A stretch of 64,000 bases of DNA from a virus, in the IMG/VR virus record IMGVR_UViG_3300025120_000025, positions 1 to 64,000 of that record, one strand, 5' to 3'. Below, piece after piece: positions 19,463 to 26,952 of this stretch. The position numbers and the translations under genes were made by a program. The notes below the pieces were generated by a model. It was not told the DNA's origin and searched no databases. It saw nothing but the letters and a program-made list of their open reading frames with translations. Within the stretch, counting starts at the first letter, position 1; every line of letters starts with the position of its first letter.

Positions 19463-19990
19463 ATGGCACTGACAAAATTAACAAAACACATCGTTTATGG
19501 AGCGACTATCGTTCAATGTAGATTTAAGGACCTTTCTAATCTAGATACGACCGCTACTGCGGCAACAGCATGGGATAATATGACGATTACTCCTCAATAT
19601 TCAGATAGTATATTAGAAGTTAGATTTAGTGGAACTATGTCAAACCTTACTGATAATTCTGCTCCCAATTCAGGAACTTTCGATATCAATCAGATTAATC
19701 TAATTATGGATATTAATGGTCAAACTGAATATATTATAAACAATGCCGCCTCAACTGCATCTGGTGATATGGCATATTCTACATCTGCTGGTCGTAGAGA
19801 AGGTAAAGCGGTTAATATGTTCCATAGACATTTACCTGGAACTACAAACCAACAAACTATTACTATGCAAACATCTAGAGGTTCTTCTCATGGTGGTGGT
19901 AACTTACAGTGTAGGTCGGGATTCTTAATGGCAAAAGAAGTTGCAGGAGGTATTCTAACAGGTACACCTGGTAATGCTTTCGTTAACTAA
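19463..19990 (+). CDS. Fibre-tip-like paralogue 1 of 5 (HxH-containing)
   Basis: 175 residues, first of five tandem paralogues. All begin MxLxKxxKxxxxG, have a TPQYSDSILE-like strand at about residue 45, a long strand region, and a C-terminal FHRHLPGTTNQQTITMQT-like segment. This copy keeps one HxH (HRH) and SSHGGG. HxH pairs bind iron in the needle tip of T4 gp37; a similar receptor-binding tip role is inferred. It is the most divergent of the five. The ribosome site AAAAAGG precedes the ATG. Confidence 0.65.
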   Translation: MALTKLTKHIVYGATIVQCRFKDLSNLDTTATAATAWDNMTITPQYSDSILEVRFSGTMSNLTDNSAPNSGTFDINQINLIMDINGQTEYIINNAASTASGDMAYSTSAGRREGKAVNMFHRHLPGTTNQQTITMQTSRGSSHGGGNLQCRSGFLMAKEVAGGILTGTPGNAFVN

Positions 19991-20010
19991 ATAGTGATAA
20001 GGTATGTATA

Positions 20011-20535
20011 ATGGCACTGAAAAAAGTAAAGAAGTCTATAGTATTTGGTTCAGTTCTTGTGGCACACTATGGAAGAGATATATCAGACTTGACAACATCA
20101 AGTGCAAGTTTTGTACAGTGGGGAGAGGATATAGTTTTACAAATGCAATTTAGTGATAGTCACTTAGAACTAGTAACAACTGGTAGTGTAACAGTAGACA
20201 CTACCGCACCAGCAGGTGGAAACTATGGTAATCTTAAATATGCAGTAAATGGACAAGATGAATATTTTTTAAGAGGTATTGCAGGCGCCAACCCTTCAAG
20301 GGCAGGTGGTCACAATCATCAGAACCAACAATTTGGTGAAGACAATGGTAGACAAAATTGGAGAAGTTTTGGGTCTAGTACGGCACTTTATATGAACCAT
20401 ATACATAGACCAGGTAGTACAAACGAACAGACAGTGCAAACTTGGGGAAGTATGTCTGGTGGTATCCAGTTGACTTTTCAAGAAGGATTTACTACAGTGA
20501 CAGAAATTGCAGGAGAAGGATACAATCTAACATGA
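20011..20535 (+). CDS. Fibre-tip-like paralogue 2 of 5 (HxH-containing)
   Basis: 174 residues. It is closest to copy 3: both share SRAGGHNHQNQQFGEDNGRQNWR-type sequence (about residues 95-120) and MNHIH at about residue 130, giving two HxH motifs (HNH, HIH). The C-terminal half ends FQEGFTTVTEIAGEGYNLT, very like copy 3. A 61-base stretch at 20304-20364 is nearly identical to copy 3 in DNA, so the duplication is recent or maintained by recombination. A receptor-binding or fibre-tip role is inferred. Confidence 0.65.
   Translation: MALKKVKKSIVFGSVLVAHYGRDISDLTTSSASFVQWGEDIVLQMQFSDSHLELVTTGSVTVDTTAPAGGNYGNLKYAVNGQDEYFLRGIAGANPSRAGGHNHQNQQFGEDNGRQNWRSFGSSTALYMNHIHRPGSTNEQTVQTWGSMSGGIQLTFQEGFTTVTEIAGEGYNLT
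20304..20364 (+). repeat. 61-base block shared with paralogue 3
   Basis: The block runs from AGGTGGTCACAATCATC to the start of NWR and differs from 20851-20911 by a single base by eye. It encodes GGHNHQNQQFGE(D/N)NGRQNW. The genes around it are far more divergent. Confidence 0.8.
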
Positions 20536-20554
20536 GGAATATGAGGAAAAACAA

Positions 20555-21085
20555 ATGGCACTAACTAAAGTAACAAAACACGTTGTGTTCGGTTCAGTTC
20601 TGATTGCACACTACGGAAGAGATTTTGGAGACGTATCTACGGTATCTGCAACATTTGCACAATGGGGTACAGATACTTCAGTGACACCACAATATACAGA
20701 TAGTCATCTTGAACTAGTATGTACTGGATCAGTTCGAAATGATTCCACTGGTAACACAACTGGCGAACACTATGGCGCCGCTCAGTTTGTTGTGAATGGT
20801 TCAGTAGAATATATTCAAAGAGGACTACTTGGAGGTAATCCAAGCAGGTCAGGTGGTCACAATCATCAGAACCAACAATTTGGTGAAAACAATGGTAGAC
20901 AAAATTGGAGACATTTTGGTAGTGGTAGTGCTATATACATGAACCATATTCATGCACCTGCCTCAACGAATGCTCAAGTAGTAAAAACAGAAGTAGCGTG
21001 TGAGAATGCTGGTCCTAATTTTATATTCGAAGAAGGATATCTAACTATTAGTGAAATCGCCGGCAATCACTATAACTTGACATAA
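20555..21085 (+). CDS. Fibre-tip-like paralogue 3 of 5 (HxH-containing)
   Basis: 176 residues. It has GGHNHQNQQFGENNGRQNWR at about residues 99-118, MNHIHAPASTNAQ, and the ending SEIAGNHYNLT. HxH motifs HNH and HIH are both present. The first 25 residues (VTKHVVFGSVLIAHYGRDFG) closely match copy 2, while the region at about 30-95 is much more divergent, i.e. a conserved frame with a variable middle. AGGAAAAAC precedes the ATG. Confidence 0.65.
   Translation: MALTKVTKHVVFGSVLIAHYGRDFGDVSTVSATFAQWGTDTSVTPQYTDSHLELVCTGSVRNDSTGNTTGEHYGAAQFVVNGSVEYIQRGLLGGNPSRSGGHNHQNQQFGENNGRQNWRHFGSGSAIYMNHIHAPASTNAQVVKTEVACENAGPNFIFEEGYLTISEIAGNHYNLT
20851..20911 (+). repeat. 61-base block shared with paralogue 2
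   Basis: Partner of the block at 20304-20364, with one visible base difference. It encodes the HNH-containing segment of paralogue 3. Confidence 0.8.
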
Positions 21086-21097
21086 AAGGATAATAAA

Positions 21098-21643
21098 ATG
21101 GCATTAACAAGAGTAACAAAACATATCATACATGGGTCACTATTAGTCCAGTTCAAGTATACAGAGAATACTGGTGATTTTGATATCAGTTCTTCACAAA
21201 GTACGTTCACTGAAATAAACAGTAAAAATATTGTGATGACGCCACAGTATGCGGATTCTATCTTAGAAGATAGTGCTTCTATGACTGTTAAGATGCAACA
21301 TAGTTCTGATAATGTAACAGATACAATAACAACTGCTTTGTTTGTAAATGGTAATAATGAATTTGAAGCGATTGATTTAATAGGGTTTCAACCATATGGT
21401 AATGGTCACTCTCATTCAGGTGGTCGTAACGATAGAACAGCACCAACAAGAAGACACGGTCATGTAAGAAATATGGCAGCGGCCGCTGGATTTACTCATG
21501 CATTTACTCCTGCATCAACAAATGCTCAGGATCAAGATATTCGATGTAAAAACTCTGCTACCAGAAATATTAGAATTCGTGACTTCTTCTTTATTAGTAA
21601 AGAAATTTCTATTGGTCTCGCAACTTCTGGTTCACAGAACTAG
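21098..21643 (+). CDS. Fibre-tip-like paralogue 4 of 5 (HxH-containing)
   Basis: 181 residues. It pairs with copy 5: both have PYGNGHSHSGGRNDRTAPTR followed by RHGHV (about residues 99-124) and a FTHAFTPASTNA segment. HxH motifs HSH and HGH are present. The N-terminus (TKHIIHGSLLVQFKYTENTGDF) is again conserved and the region at about 25-95 differs. A role as fibre tip or adhesin is inferred from place and from the HxH pattern known in T4 gp37. Confidence 0.65.
   Translation: MALTRVTKHIIHGSLLVQFKYTENTGDFDISSSQSTFTEINSKNIVMTPQYADSILEDSASMTVKMQHSSDNVTDTITTALFVNGNNEFEAIDLIGFQPYGNGHSHSGGRNDRTAPTRRHGHVRNMAAAAGFTHAFTPASTNAQDQDIRCKNSATRNIRIRDFFFISKEISIGLATSGSQN
21391..21467 (+). repeat. 77-base block shared with paralogue 5
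   Basis: The block from ACCATATGGTAAT to CATGTAA is nearly identical to 21973-22049 (four differences by eye). It encodes the PYGN(G/N)HSH(S/T)GGRNDR and RRHGHV segment. Confidence 0.8.
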
Positions 21644-21679
21644 ATTGACTTTTAGTTTTGTCTATCAAAGGAATTTATA

Positions 21680-22249
21680 ATGCCGTTACACAAAATAACG
21701 AAACAGTCAGTAAAAGGTTGTCTATTAGTACAGTTTAAATATGAAGAAAATGAAGGCGAATGGTCACACGCTTCTGGTTCAAATGTTTTTGCGACAGTTA
21801 ATAATAAAAACATTACTCTTACCCCACAATATCCAACTTCTATTATTGAATTTAGTTGTTCGTTCACCATTCGAGGATCGCAATCATCACAGAACTCATC
21901 TCACACATTTGAATCAAGATTATTAGCAAACGGACAAGAAGAATATCTCTCGATTGATGTTGGTGGTTATGAACCATATGGTAATAATCACTCTCATACA
22001 GGTGGTCGTAACGATAGAACTGCACCAACAAGAAGACACGGTCATGTAACTAATAGTGCATACAGTGCAGGATTTACTCATGCATTTATTCCTAGAGCAA
22101 CAAATGCAATTATATTAGAGGTACAAGCAAGAAGTACTACCGACATGGATTTTATTGTTGCTGATTTGTTTATGATTGCAAAAGAAATTGGAATACCTGA
22201 AGATAGGGTGGCAGGCGGTTCTGGAAGTATTACACATGATGGTGTATAA
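21680..22249 (+). CDS. Fibre-tip-like paralogue 5 of 5 (HxH-containing)
   Basis: 189 residues, the longest copy. It shares PYGNNHSHTGGRNDRTAPTR and RHGHV with copy 4 and has FTHAFIPRATNA. The C-terminus is extended (GIPEDRVAGGSGSITHDGV). HxH motifs HSH and HGH are present. The start at 21680 follows AAAGGAA. Its stop overlaps a late-promoter core, so it probably ends one late transcription unit. Confidence 0.65.
   Translation: MPLHKITKQSVKGCLLVQFKYEENEGEWSHASGSNVFATVNNKNITLTPQYPTSIIEFSCSFTIRGSQSSQNSSHTFESRLLANGQEEYLSIDVGGYEPYGNNHSHTGGRNDRTAPTRRHGHVTNSAYSAGFTHAFIPRATNAIILEVQARSTTDMDFIVADLFMIAKEIGIPEDRVAGGSGSITHDGV
21973..22049 (+). repeat. 77-base block shared with paralogue 4
   Basis: Partner of 21391-21467. 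It encodes the HSH and HGH motifs of paralogue 5. Confidence 0.8.
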
Positions 22250-22262
22250 ATAGATATAAATA
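22245..22262 (+). promoter_or_regulatory. Two tandem late-promoter cores (TATAAATA)
   Basis: Two exact TATAAATA copies at 22245-22252 and 22255-22262, the first overlapping the stop of fibre paralogue 5. They lie about 40-55 bases before the ATG at 22301, which has TAGGAG as its ribosome site. Confidence 0.7.
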
Positions 22263-22300
22263 ATGATGTTATCAAATTATGAAATTAGGAGTTTAAAACT

Positions 22301-23176
22301 ATGGTAGACGCAAATACATTAAAGAAAACTGTTGGTCCAAAATCAGTAGAGGAACTAAGAAGAAAAGGTCCTCCTACTAGAGAAGAAATGGAAGCAGTTA
22401 TGGCGAAAGGCGCAATGGGTATTGCCGCCACAGATGAAGAATTAAATATTCTAGTAGAATATCATGCAAAATATAAACGTGCAGATAATTTAGGGAATAT
22501 GTTAGCAATTCTATACCCGAATTGTGATTGGTCATTAAACACAGTAGTAGGAGCAGATTGGAATGTAGCAGATAGTGGATTGCATCCAGGTGCTTTAGAA
22601 GCAGTAGAGTGGGATGAAGATAACCCATTACCTAAACCAACCTTTGCAGAACTAAAAAAGTTAAGACCTTATGTACAAGATATTCTAGACCAACAAGCAT
22701 ATCTAGATATGCGTAGAGCAAACTATCCTGGCGAAAATGAGATGATTAGAGCATTGTGGGAATATATACTTGAAGGTAATGATGTTGGTGTTAATGCATT
22801 ACAAGCAAGAAGAATTGCAACAAAGAAAAGATTTCCTAAACCAGAAAATAAACACTGGATGGTACAGTCAGAAGAATATCTAAAGATTTTTCCTAATTCA
22901 CCTGAAGATATTCTAAGAGATGTTGATGAAGCAACAATGCAAAAGATTGCTTTTAATCCTCACTTAGAAGCAGAAGATGCACTACCATTAAGTACAAAAT
23001 TATCACTTGAAGAAAGAATGGAAAAAGTTCTTGACGCAAGAGGATTCAATCCAGAGGAAGTTATCAATAGAACTATCACTCTGGAAGACGTTGATAAAGA
23101 AGAAGCACGATTGGAATCAAAGGGCGTTGATGTCAACGCACAAGAGACTGCTTCAGATGAAGAAACCAAAGAGTAA
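22301..23176 (+). CDS. Unknown protein in the tail region, possible fibre assembly or structural factor
   Basis: 291 residues, charged and helical, not beta-rich like its neighbours. Residues at about 110-175 (FAELKKLRPYVQDILDQQAYLDMRRANYPGENEMIRALWEYI, in segments) recall the YPxxxxxLxAL motif of phage tail and fibre-assembly proteins. The C-terminus is acidic (TASDEETKE). It lies between the fibre paralogues and the neck genes, where T4 has wac. It may be a chaperone or a minor structural protein; no firm family is recognised. Confidence 0.55.
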   Translation: MVDANTLKKTVGPKSVEELRRKGPPTREEMEAVMAKGAMGIAATDEELNILVEYHAKYKRADNLGNMLAILYPNCDWSLNTVVGADWNVADSGLHPGALEAVEWDEDNPLPKPTFAELKKLRPYVQDILDQQAYLDMRRANYPGENEMIRALWEYILEGNDVGVNALQARRIATKKRFPKPENKHWMVQSEEYLKIFPNSPEDILRDVDEATMQKIAFNPHLEAEDALPLSTKLSLEERMEKVLDARGFNPEEVINRTITLEDVDKEEARLESKGVDVNAQETASDEETKE

Positions 23177-23187
23177 GGAGAAATATC

Positions 23188-23583
23188 ATGCCAATCAAAA
23201 ACGGTAAACTTATTCTACAAAGAGAAGTATCTGACTTTTCCGAAAGGTTCACAGTTGATCCAGCAAATTTGTTATCAGTAGGAACGGTTGTCTCTATGGC
23301 ATCATCTGGTAACTTTGAGATAGCAGTATCTTCTGGAAATACTGATGGTCGTGTTATCGGAGTTATTTACTCTCTTGATAGAACAGTTAATCCATATGTT
23401 GCCCTAAAGGGTAGATGTATTGTTAATGTACGAGGTGCAGTCGCAAAAGGTGACATTTTAATTCTTTCAGCATATCAAGGTATGTTAGAAACAAATAACG
23501 GCGCCGACTTTAGTGCTATTAAAGCAAGGTCATTAACAGTGAATTCACTTCAACATGGACAAGTTGAGTGCGTTCTAGCATAA
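23188..23583 (+). CDS. Small beta-barrel structural protein, unknown role
   Basis: 131 residues. The pattern LSVGTVVSMASSGNFEIAVSS, GRVIGVIYSLD, VALKGRCIVNVRGAVAKGDILILSAYQG resembles the beta-barrel of phage decoration or fibre-cap proteins (strand, VIGV, then V-x-GxVxxGD-x-L). AAGGAG precedes the ATG at 23188, 11 bases after the previous stop. It is followed by a strong hairpin, so it probably ends its transcription unit. Confidence 0.6.
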   Translation: MPIKNGKLILQREVSDFSERFTVDPANLLSVGTVVSMASSGNFEIAVSSGNTDGRVIGVIYSLDRTVNPYVALKGRCIVNVRGAVAKGDILILSAYQGMLETNNGADFSAIKARSLTVNSLQHGQVECVLA

Positions 23584-23623
23584 TTAGATAATAATAAAAA
23601 GACTATAGTTTAAAACTCTATTT

Positions 23624-23678
23624 TCTCCAAGGTATAAATACTAGTAAGAATAGACTAGATATACCTTGGAGATTTTTT
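23624..23678 (+). promoter_or_regulatory. Inverted repeat that embeds a late promoter, a T-run and the gene 13 ribosome site
   Basis: TCTCCAAGGTATA (23624-23636) is perfectly complementary to TATACCTTGGAGA (23660-23672). The loop contains a further 5-bp stem (CTAGT/ACTAG), and six Ts follow (23673-23678), then the gene 13 ATG at 23679. The ribosome site TTGGAG lies in the 3' arm. The late core TATAAATA (23633-23640) overlaps the 5' arm. Read-through RNA should form the hairpin, ending transcription or hiding the ribosome site; RNA started at the late promoter would lack the 5' arm. Confidence 0.75.
23633..23640 (+). promoter_or_regulatory. Late promoter (TATAAATA) before gene 13
   Basis: Exact TATAAATA followed by CTAGTA, identical over 16 bases (23631-23646) to the gp25 promoter. 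The expected transcript start is near 23645-23647, inside the hairpin loop. Confidence 0.75.
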
Positions 23679-24623
23679 ATGGCAAACCCTACAAGTAGAA
23701 GTACGTTACAAGAGTACTGTTTACGCCGTCTCGGTAAAGGCGTCATTGATATCAACGTATCAACTGACCAGATAGATGATAGAACTGACGAAGCAATACA
23801 GTATTTTCAGGATTATCACTTTGATGGTGTAGAGAGAACATATCTCAAGCACAAAGTAACGGCAACGACATTAACAGTTTCGGACTCTTCAGTTTTCACT
23901 CTGAAAGAGAAAATTACAGGTGGCACATCTGGTGCTACTGCATTTATACACGATGCACCGACTTCAACAACTATTCGTGTTAAAAATGAACTCGGCGACT
24001 TTCAAGCAAATGAAACTCTAACTGGCGCAGTAAGTTCAGCGACACAAACATTAACATCAATCTCAGCAGGAGATATTAAAAATGGTTATGTTACAACTAA
24101 TGATGCCGTTATGGGTGTTGTTAGAGTGTTTCCATTTGCAGATAGAGCAAACATAGATATGTTTGATACAAGATATCAGTTGAGACTAAATGAGATTTTT
24201 GACCTAGCAAATGCTAGTGTTCTTTATTATAATATGGTACAAAGACACTTATCTCTCATAGAAGAGACTTTAACAAGTAACCCTCCTCTACGATTTAACA
24301 GACATACTGACAGAATTTATGTTGATATGGATTGGGATGCAGATATTAATGTCGATGAGTATCTTATATTCGAAGCATATCGTATATTAGACCCGTCAAC
24401 TTACTCTGATGTATATAACGACTTGTTCTTGAAAAAATATCTAACAGCATTAATCAAGTTACAATGGGGTAACAATTTAAGTAAATTTTCTGGAGTTCAA
24501 ATGCCAGGTGGCGTAACTCTTGATGGTGTGCGTATTATGCAAGAAGCAACCGAAGAGATTAATAAAATAGAAGAAGAAATGTCACTCAGATATGAATTAC
24601 CAGTAAACATGATGGTAGGATGA
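23679..24623 (+). CDS. gp13: Neck protein gp13
   Basis: 314 residues (T4 gp13 is 309). The N-terminal LQEYCLRRLGKGVIDINVS and QIDDRTDEAIQYFQDYHFDG are the conserved gp13 signature of T4-like phages. gp13 forms the ring that closes the filled head and joins it to the tail together with gp14. At about residues 63-131 there is a beta-rich insert (GGTSGATAFIHD and GDFQANETLTGAVSSAT) also found in baseplate genes here. The ribosome site lies in the 3' arm of the upstream hairpin, so expression is probably limited to late RNA. Confidence 0.9.
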   Translation: MANPTSRSTLQEYCLRRLGKGVIDINVSTDQIDDRTDEAIQYFQDYHFDGVERTYLKHKVTATTLTVSDSSVFTLKEKITGGTSGATAFIHDAPTSTTIRVKNELGDFQANETLTGAVSSATQTLTSISAGDIKNGYVTTNDAVMGVVRVFPFADRANIDMFDTRYQLRLNEIFDLANASVLYYNMVQRHLSLIEETLTSNPPLRFNRHTDRIYVDMDWDADINVDEYLIFEAYRILDPSTYSDVYNDLFLKKYLTALIKLQWGNNLSKFSGVQMPGGVTLDGVRIMQEATEEINKIEEEMSLRYELPVNMMVG

Positions 24624-24627
24624 TTAC

Positions 24628-25473
24628 ATGGCACTTAACGCTCATTTCGACCAAGGTGGTGGATTAGACAGTTCTGGTTTTAGTGCAGAACAATCATTAA
24701 TTCAAAATCTTTATACAGAAGCAATTAAGATTTATGGATTTGATGTATTTTATATTCCACGAACACTTGTAAACGTAGACAAAATATTTGAAGAAGACGA
24801 ACTATCTAAGTTCACTTCCGCTCACTCTATAGAAATGTATCTACAAAGCGTAGATGGATTTGAGGGTGAAGGTGACTTCTTATCTAAGTTTGGTGTTGAG
24901 ATACGAGATAGAGCAAGTTTTGTAGTAGTTAAATCTAGATGGACTGAAGCAGTAGATGATAATGCATCACTTATCATTGAGGGTCGACCTAACGAAGGCG
25001 ACTTGATTTACTTTCCGCTCACAAAAGGTTTATTCGAAATATCTTTTGTCGAACATGAGAATATATTCTATCAAGCAAATAACATATACACATATCGAAT
25101 AGACGTAGAAAGATTTGTATATAGTAGTGAGAAGATTGATACCGGTATTGCCGCTATTGATGCAATCGAAGATGCACGTTCTACTGATGCTCTTACATAC
25201 GAGTTAATTGAAGAGAACTTAATCATACAAGAAAATGGCGATCCTCTATTAACCGAAAGTGGTAATAGAGTAAGAAATGAAGTAAGTGGTGCGATGATAC
25301 TAGAGAATGGATTTAGAATAATCAAAGAAGATTATAACTTATCAACTACAACCACTCCTGCAACGACTGCCGCTTCAATAGAACCTTTAGCGAGAAACGA
25401 TGACTTTGGTCTAAGTGCAGATGATATTATAGACTTTAGCACAAGCAACCCATTTGGTGAGGTACAGAGATAA
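24628..25473 (+). CDS. gp14: Neck protein gp14
   Basis: 281 residues (T4 gp14 is 256). The start (QSLIQNLYTEAIKIYGFDVFYIPRTLVN, in segments) and the ending STSNPFGEVQR fit gp14 of T4-like phages. It works with gp13 at the head-tail connector. The extra length is explained by an insert at about residues 190-235 with acidic LIIQENGDPLLTESGNR and MILENGFRIIKED motifs, the same kind found in the large gp7-like protein. The last base of its stop is the first base of the gp15 start. Confidence 0.9.
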   Translation: MALNAHFDQGGGLDSSGFSAEQSLIQNLYTEAIKIYGFDVFYIPRTLVNVDKIFEEDELSKFTSAHSIEMYLQSVDGFEGEGDFLSKFGVEIRDRASFVVVKSRWTEAVDDNASLIIEGRPNEGDLIYFPLTKGLFEISFVEHENIFYQANNIYTYRIDVERFVYSSEKIDTGIAAIDAIEDARSTDALTYELIEENLIIQENGDPLLTESGNRVRNEVSGAMILENGFRIIKEDYNLSTTTTPATTAASIEPLARNDDFGLSADDIIDFSTSNPFGEVQR

Positions 25474-26243
25474 TGTTAGGACAAAATCATTTTTATCACG
25501 AAACAGTTCGTAGATGTGTTATTGCATTTGGTAGTGTATTTAATGATATACAAGTTCACAGAAAAAATGCAGATGGATCAGTCGCACAATCTTTGAAGAT
25601 ACCTCTCGCATATGGACCTAAACAAAAGTTCTTAGCACGTTTGTATGAAAACCCAAGTTTAACAAATACACATCAAATTACTTTACCTAGAATGGGGTTT
25701 GAGATTACTGGTTTTACTTATGACGGACAAAGAAAAGTAAATAAACTTAATGTTAAAAGAAATTTAAGTACAGGTAATAATGTAAAGCGACAGTATACAT
25801 CAGTGCCATATAACTTTAACTTTTCACTATTCATTATGGCAAAGAACCAAGAAGATGCTTTACAAATAGTAGAACAAATACTACCTTTCTTTACTCCAGC
25901 ATACACTTTGACTATTAATGCAGTTCCTGACATGAACATCAAAGATGACTTTCCTCTTATACTTGATGGATTAAGTTATGAAGATGATTATGAAGGAGAT
26001 TTTGCGTCACGAAGAAGTATCATATATACTATGACGTTTACAGCAAAAGTTAATTTTTATGGACCAATAAGTGAGCAAGGTGTGATTAAAACAGTAGTAG
26101 CAGATGCATTTTTAGACAATGCCGCTATAGCAGGTACGTCATCAACTGTAACATCTAGATTGACTACTACGCCGAATCCAACATCTGCCGATAGTGATGA
26201 TGATTATGGATTTACAGAGACTTGGACGGAACCTAACGGTTAA
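25473..26243 (+). CDS. gp15: Tail sheath stabiliser / tail completion protein gp15
   Basis: 256 residues (T4 gp15 is 272). LGQNHFYHETVRRCVIAFG, FNDIQVHRK, and KIPLAYGPKQKFLARLYENP match the gp15 pattern. gp15 forms the hexameric ring at the top of the tail, holding the last sheath ring and offering the binding face for gp13/gp14. The order 13-14-15 is as in T4. The C-terminus is a disordered Thr/Ser/Asp-rich tail. Confidence 0.92.
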   Translation: MLGQNHFYHETVRRCVIAFGSVFNDIQVHRKNADGSVAQSLKIPLAYGPKQKFLARLYENPSLTNTHQITLPRMGFEITGFTYDGQRKVNKLNVKRNLSTGNNVKRQYTSVPYNFNFSLFIMAKNQEDALQIVEQILPFFTPAYTLTINAVPDMNIKDDFPLILDGLSYEDDYEGDFASRRSIIYTMTFTAKVNFYGPISEQGVIKTVVADAFLDNAAIAGTSSTVTSRLTTTPNPTSADSDDDYGFTETWTEPNG

Positions 26244-26257
26244 GGAAATTATGATAA

Positions 26258-26683
26258 ATGCCAAAGATAAGCGATGAAACAGAGGTATCGTTACCACTCA
26301 GAAATATGATTAGTATGATTGCTGGTGCATCTCTAGCAACGTGGGCGTATTTTGGATTGGTAGAGAGACTAAATAAATTAGAAACTAACTATACTATGCA
26401 AACCGCAGACGTTCAAATGAACACCGAGTTCAGAATAAAATGGCCGAGGGGTGATATGGGAAGTTTACCCGCCGATAGTGAACAGTTTATGTTGATAGAA
26501 CACCTCGCAGGTGAACTAGAAAAGTTGCAAGAAGAAATTGAAACGGGTCAAGCACCATTTGACCAACAACAGAAATTGACGCTAGAGTTCTACGAAAAAA
26601 GAATTAATTCAATGGAAGAACAGATAGAAAAACTCAAAGATGCTCAATTGCAGGAAAAAGCAAGAAATGGAAATGGGCATTAG
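26258..26683 (+). CDS. Membrane-anchored coiled-coil protein, unknown role
   Basis: 141 residues. One hydrophobic segment (MISMIAGASLATWAYFGLV, about residues 18-36) is followed by charged heptads and a long coiled coil (about 85-135, with QFMLIEHLAGELEKLQEEIE and KRINSMEEQIEKLKDAQ). WPRGDMGSLPAD lies between. Short anchored coiled-coil proteins between gp15 and terminase are known in marine T4-like phages, without a known role. Confidence 0.65.
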   Translation: MPKISDETEVSLPLRNMISMIAGASLATWAYFGLVERLNKLETNYTMQTADVQMNTEFRIKWPRGDMGSLPADSEQFMLIEHLAGELEKLQEEIETGQAPFDQQQKLTLEFYEKRINSMEEQIEKLKDAQLQEKARNGNGH

Positions 26684-26685
26684 AA

Positions 26686-26940
26686 ATGATTGAAACAGGA
26701 ATAGTATTATTGATGTTCTTTGGCGCACCAGCAACGCTTAAAGAATATACACTGAGAGACGGACTAAGCGAATGTCTCAAAGCAAAAAGAACGATTGAAC
26801 GAAATGTAAAATCGCCAGGCGCAGAAGAATATAAAGGTTCTATGCGACTAGCGTGTAAGAAACTTAAAGTAGAAGTCGATAGTGATAATAGAATTATTAG
26901 ATTTGTTGATGATGTAGATAGGGTTCTTGGACCCCAATAA
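26686..26940 (+). CDS. Small protein with hydrophobic N-terminus, unknown role
   Basis: 84 residues, 2 bases after the preceding stop. The first 15 or so residues (IETGIVLLMFFGAPATL) may be a signal or membrane segment; the rest is charged, with two Cys (SECLKAKR and RLACKKLKV) that could pair. Its position beside the anchored coiled-coil protein suggests a shared envelope-related job. No family is recognised. Confidence 0.6.
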   Translation: MIETGIVLLMFFGAPATLKEYTLRDGLSECLKAKRTIERNVKSPGAEEYKGSMRLACKKLKVEVDSDNRIIRFVDDVDRVLGPQ

Positions 26941-26952
26941 AGGAGACCCACA

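Noticed and set aside
19463-22249. Diversity-generating retroelement acting on the five paralogues
   Set aside because: No reverse transcriptase, template repeat or A-biased changes are seen; simple duplication and recombination suffice.
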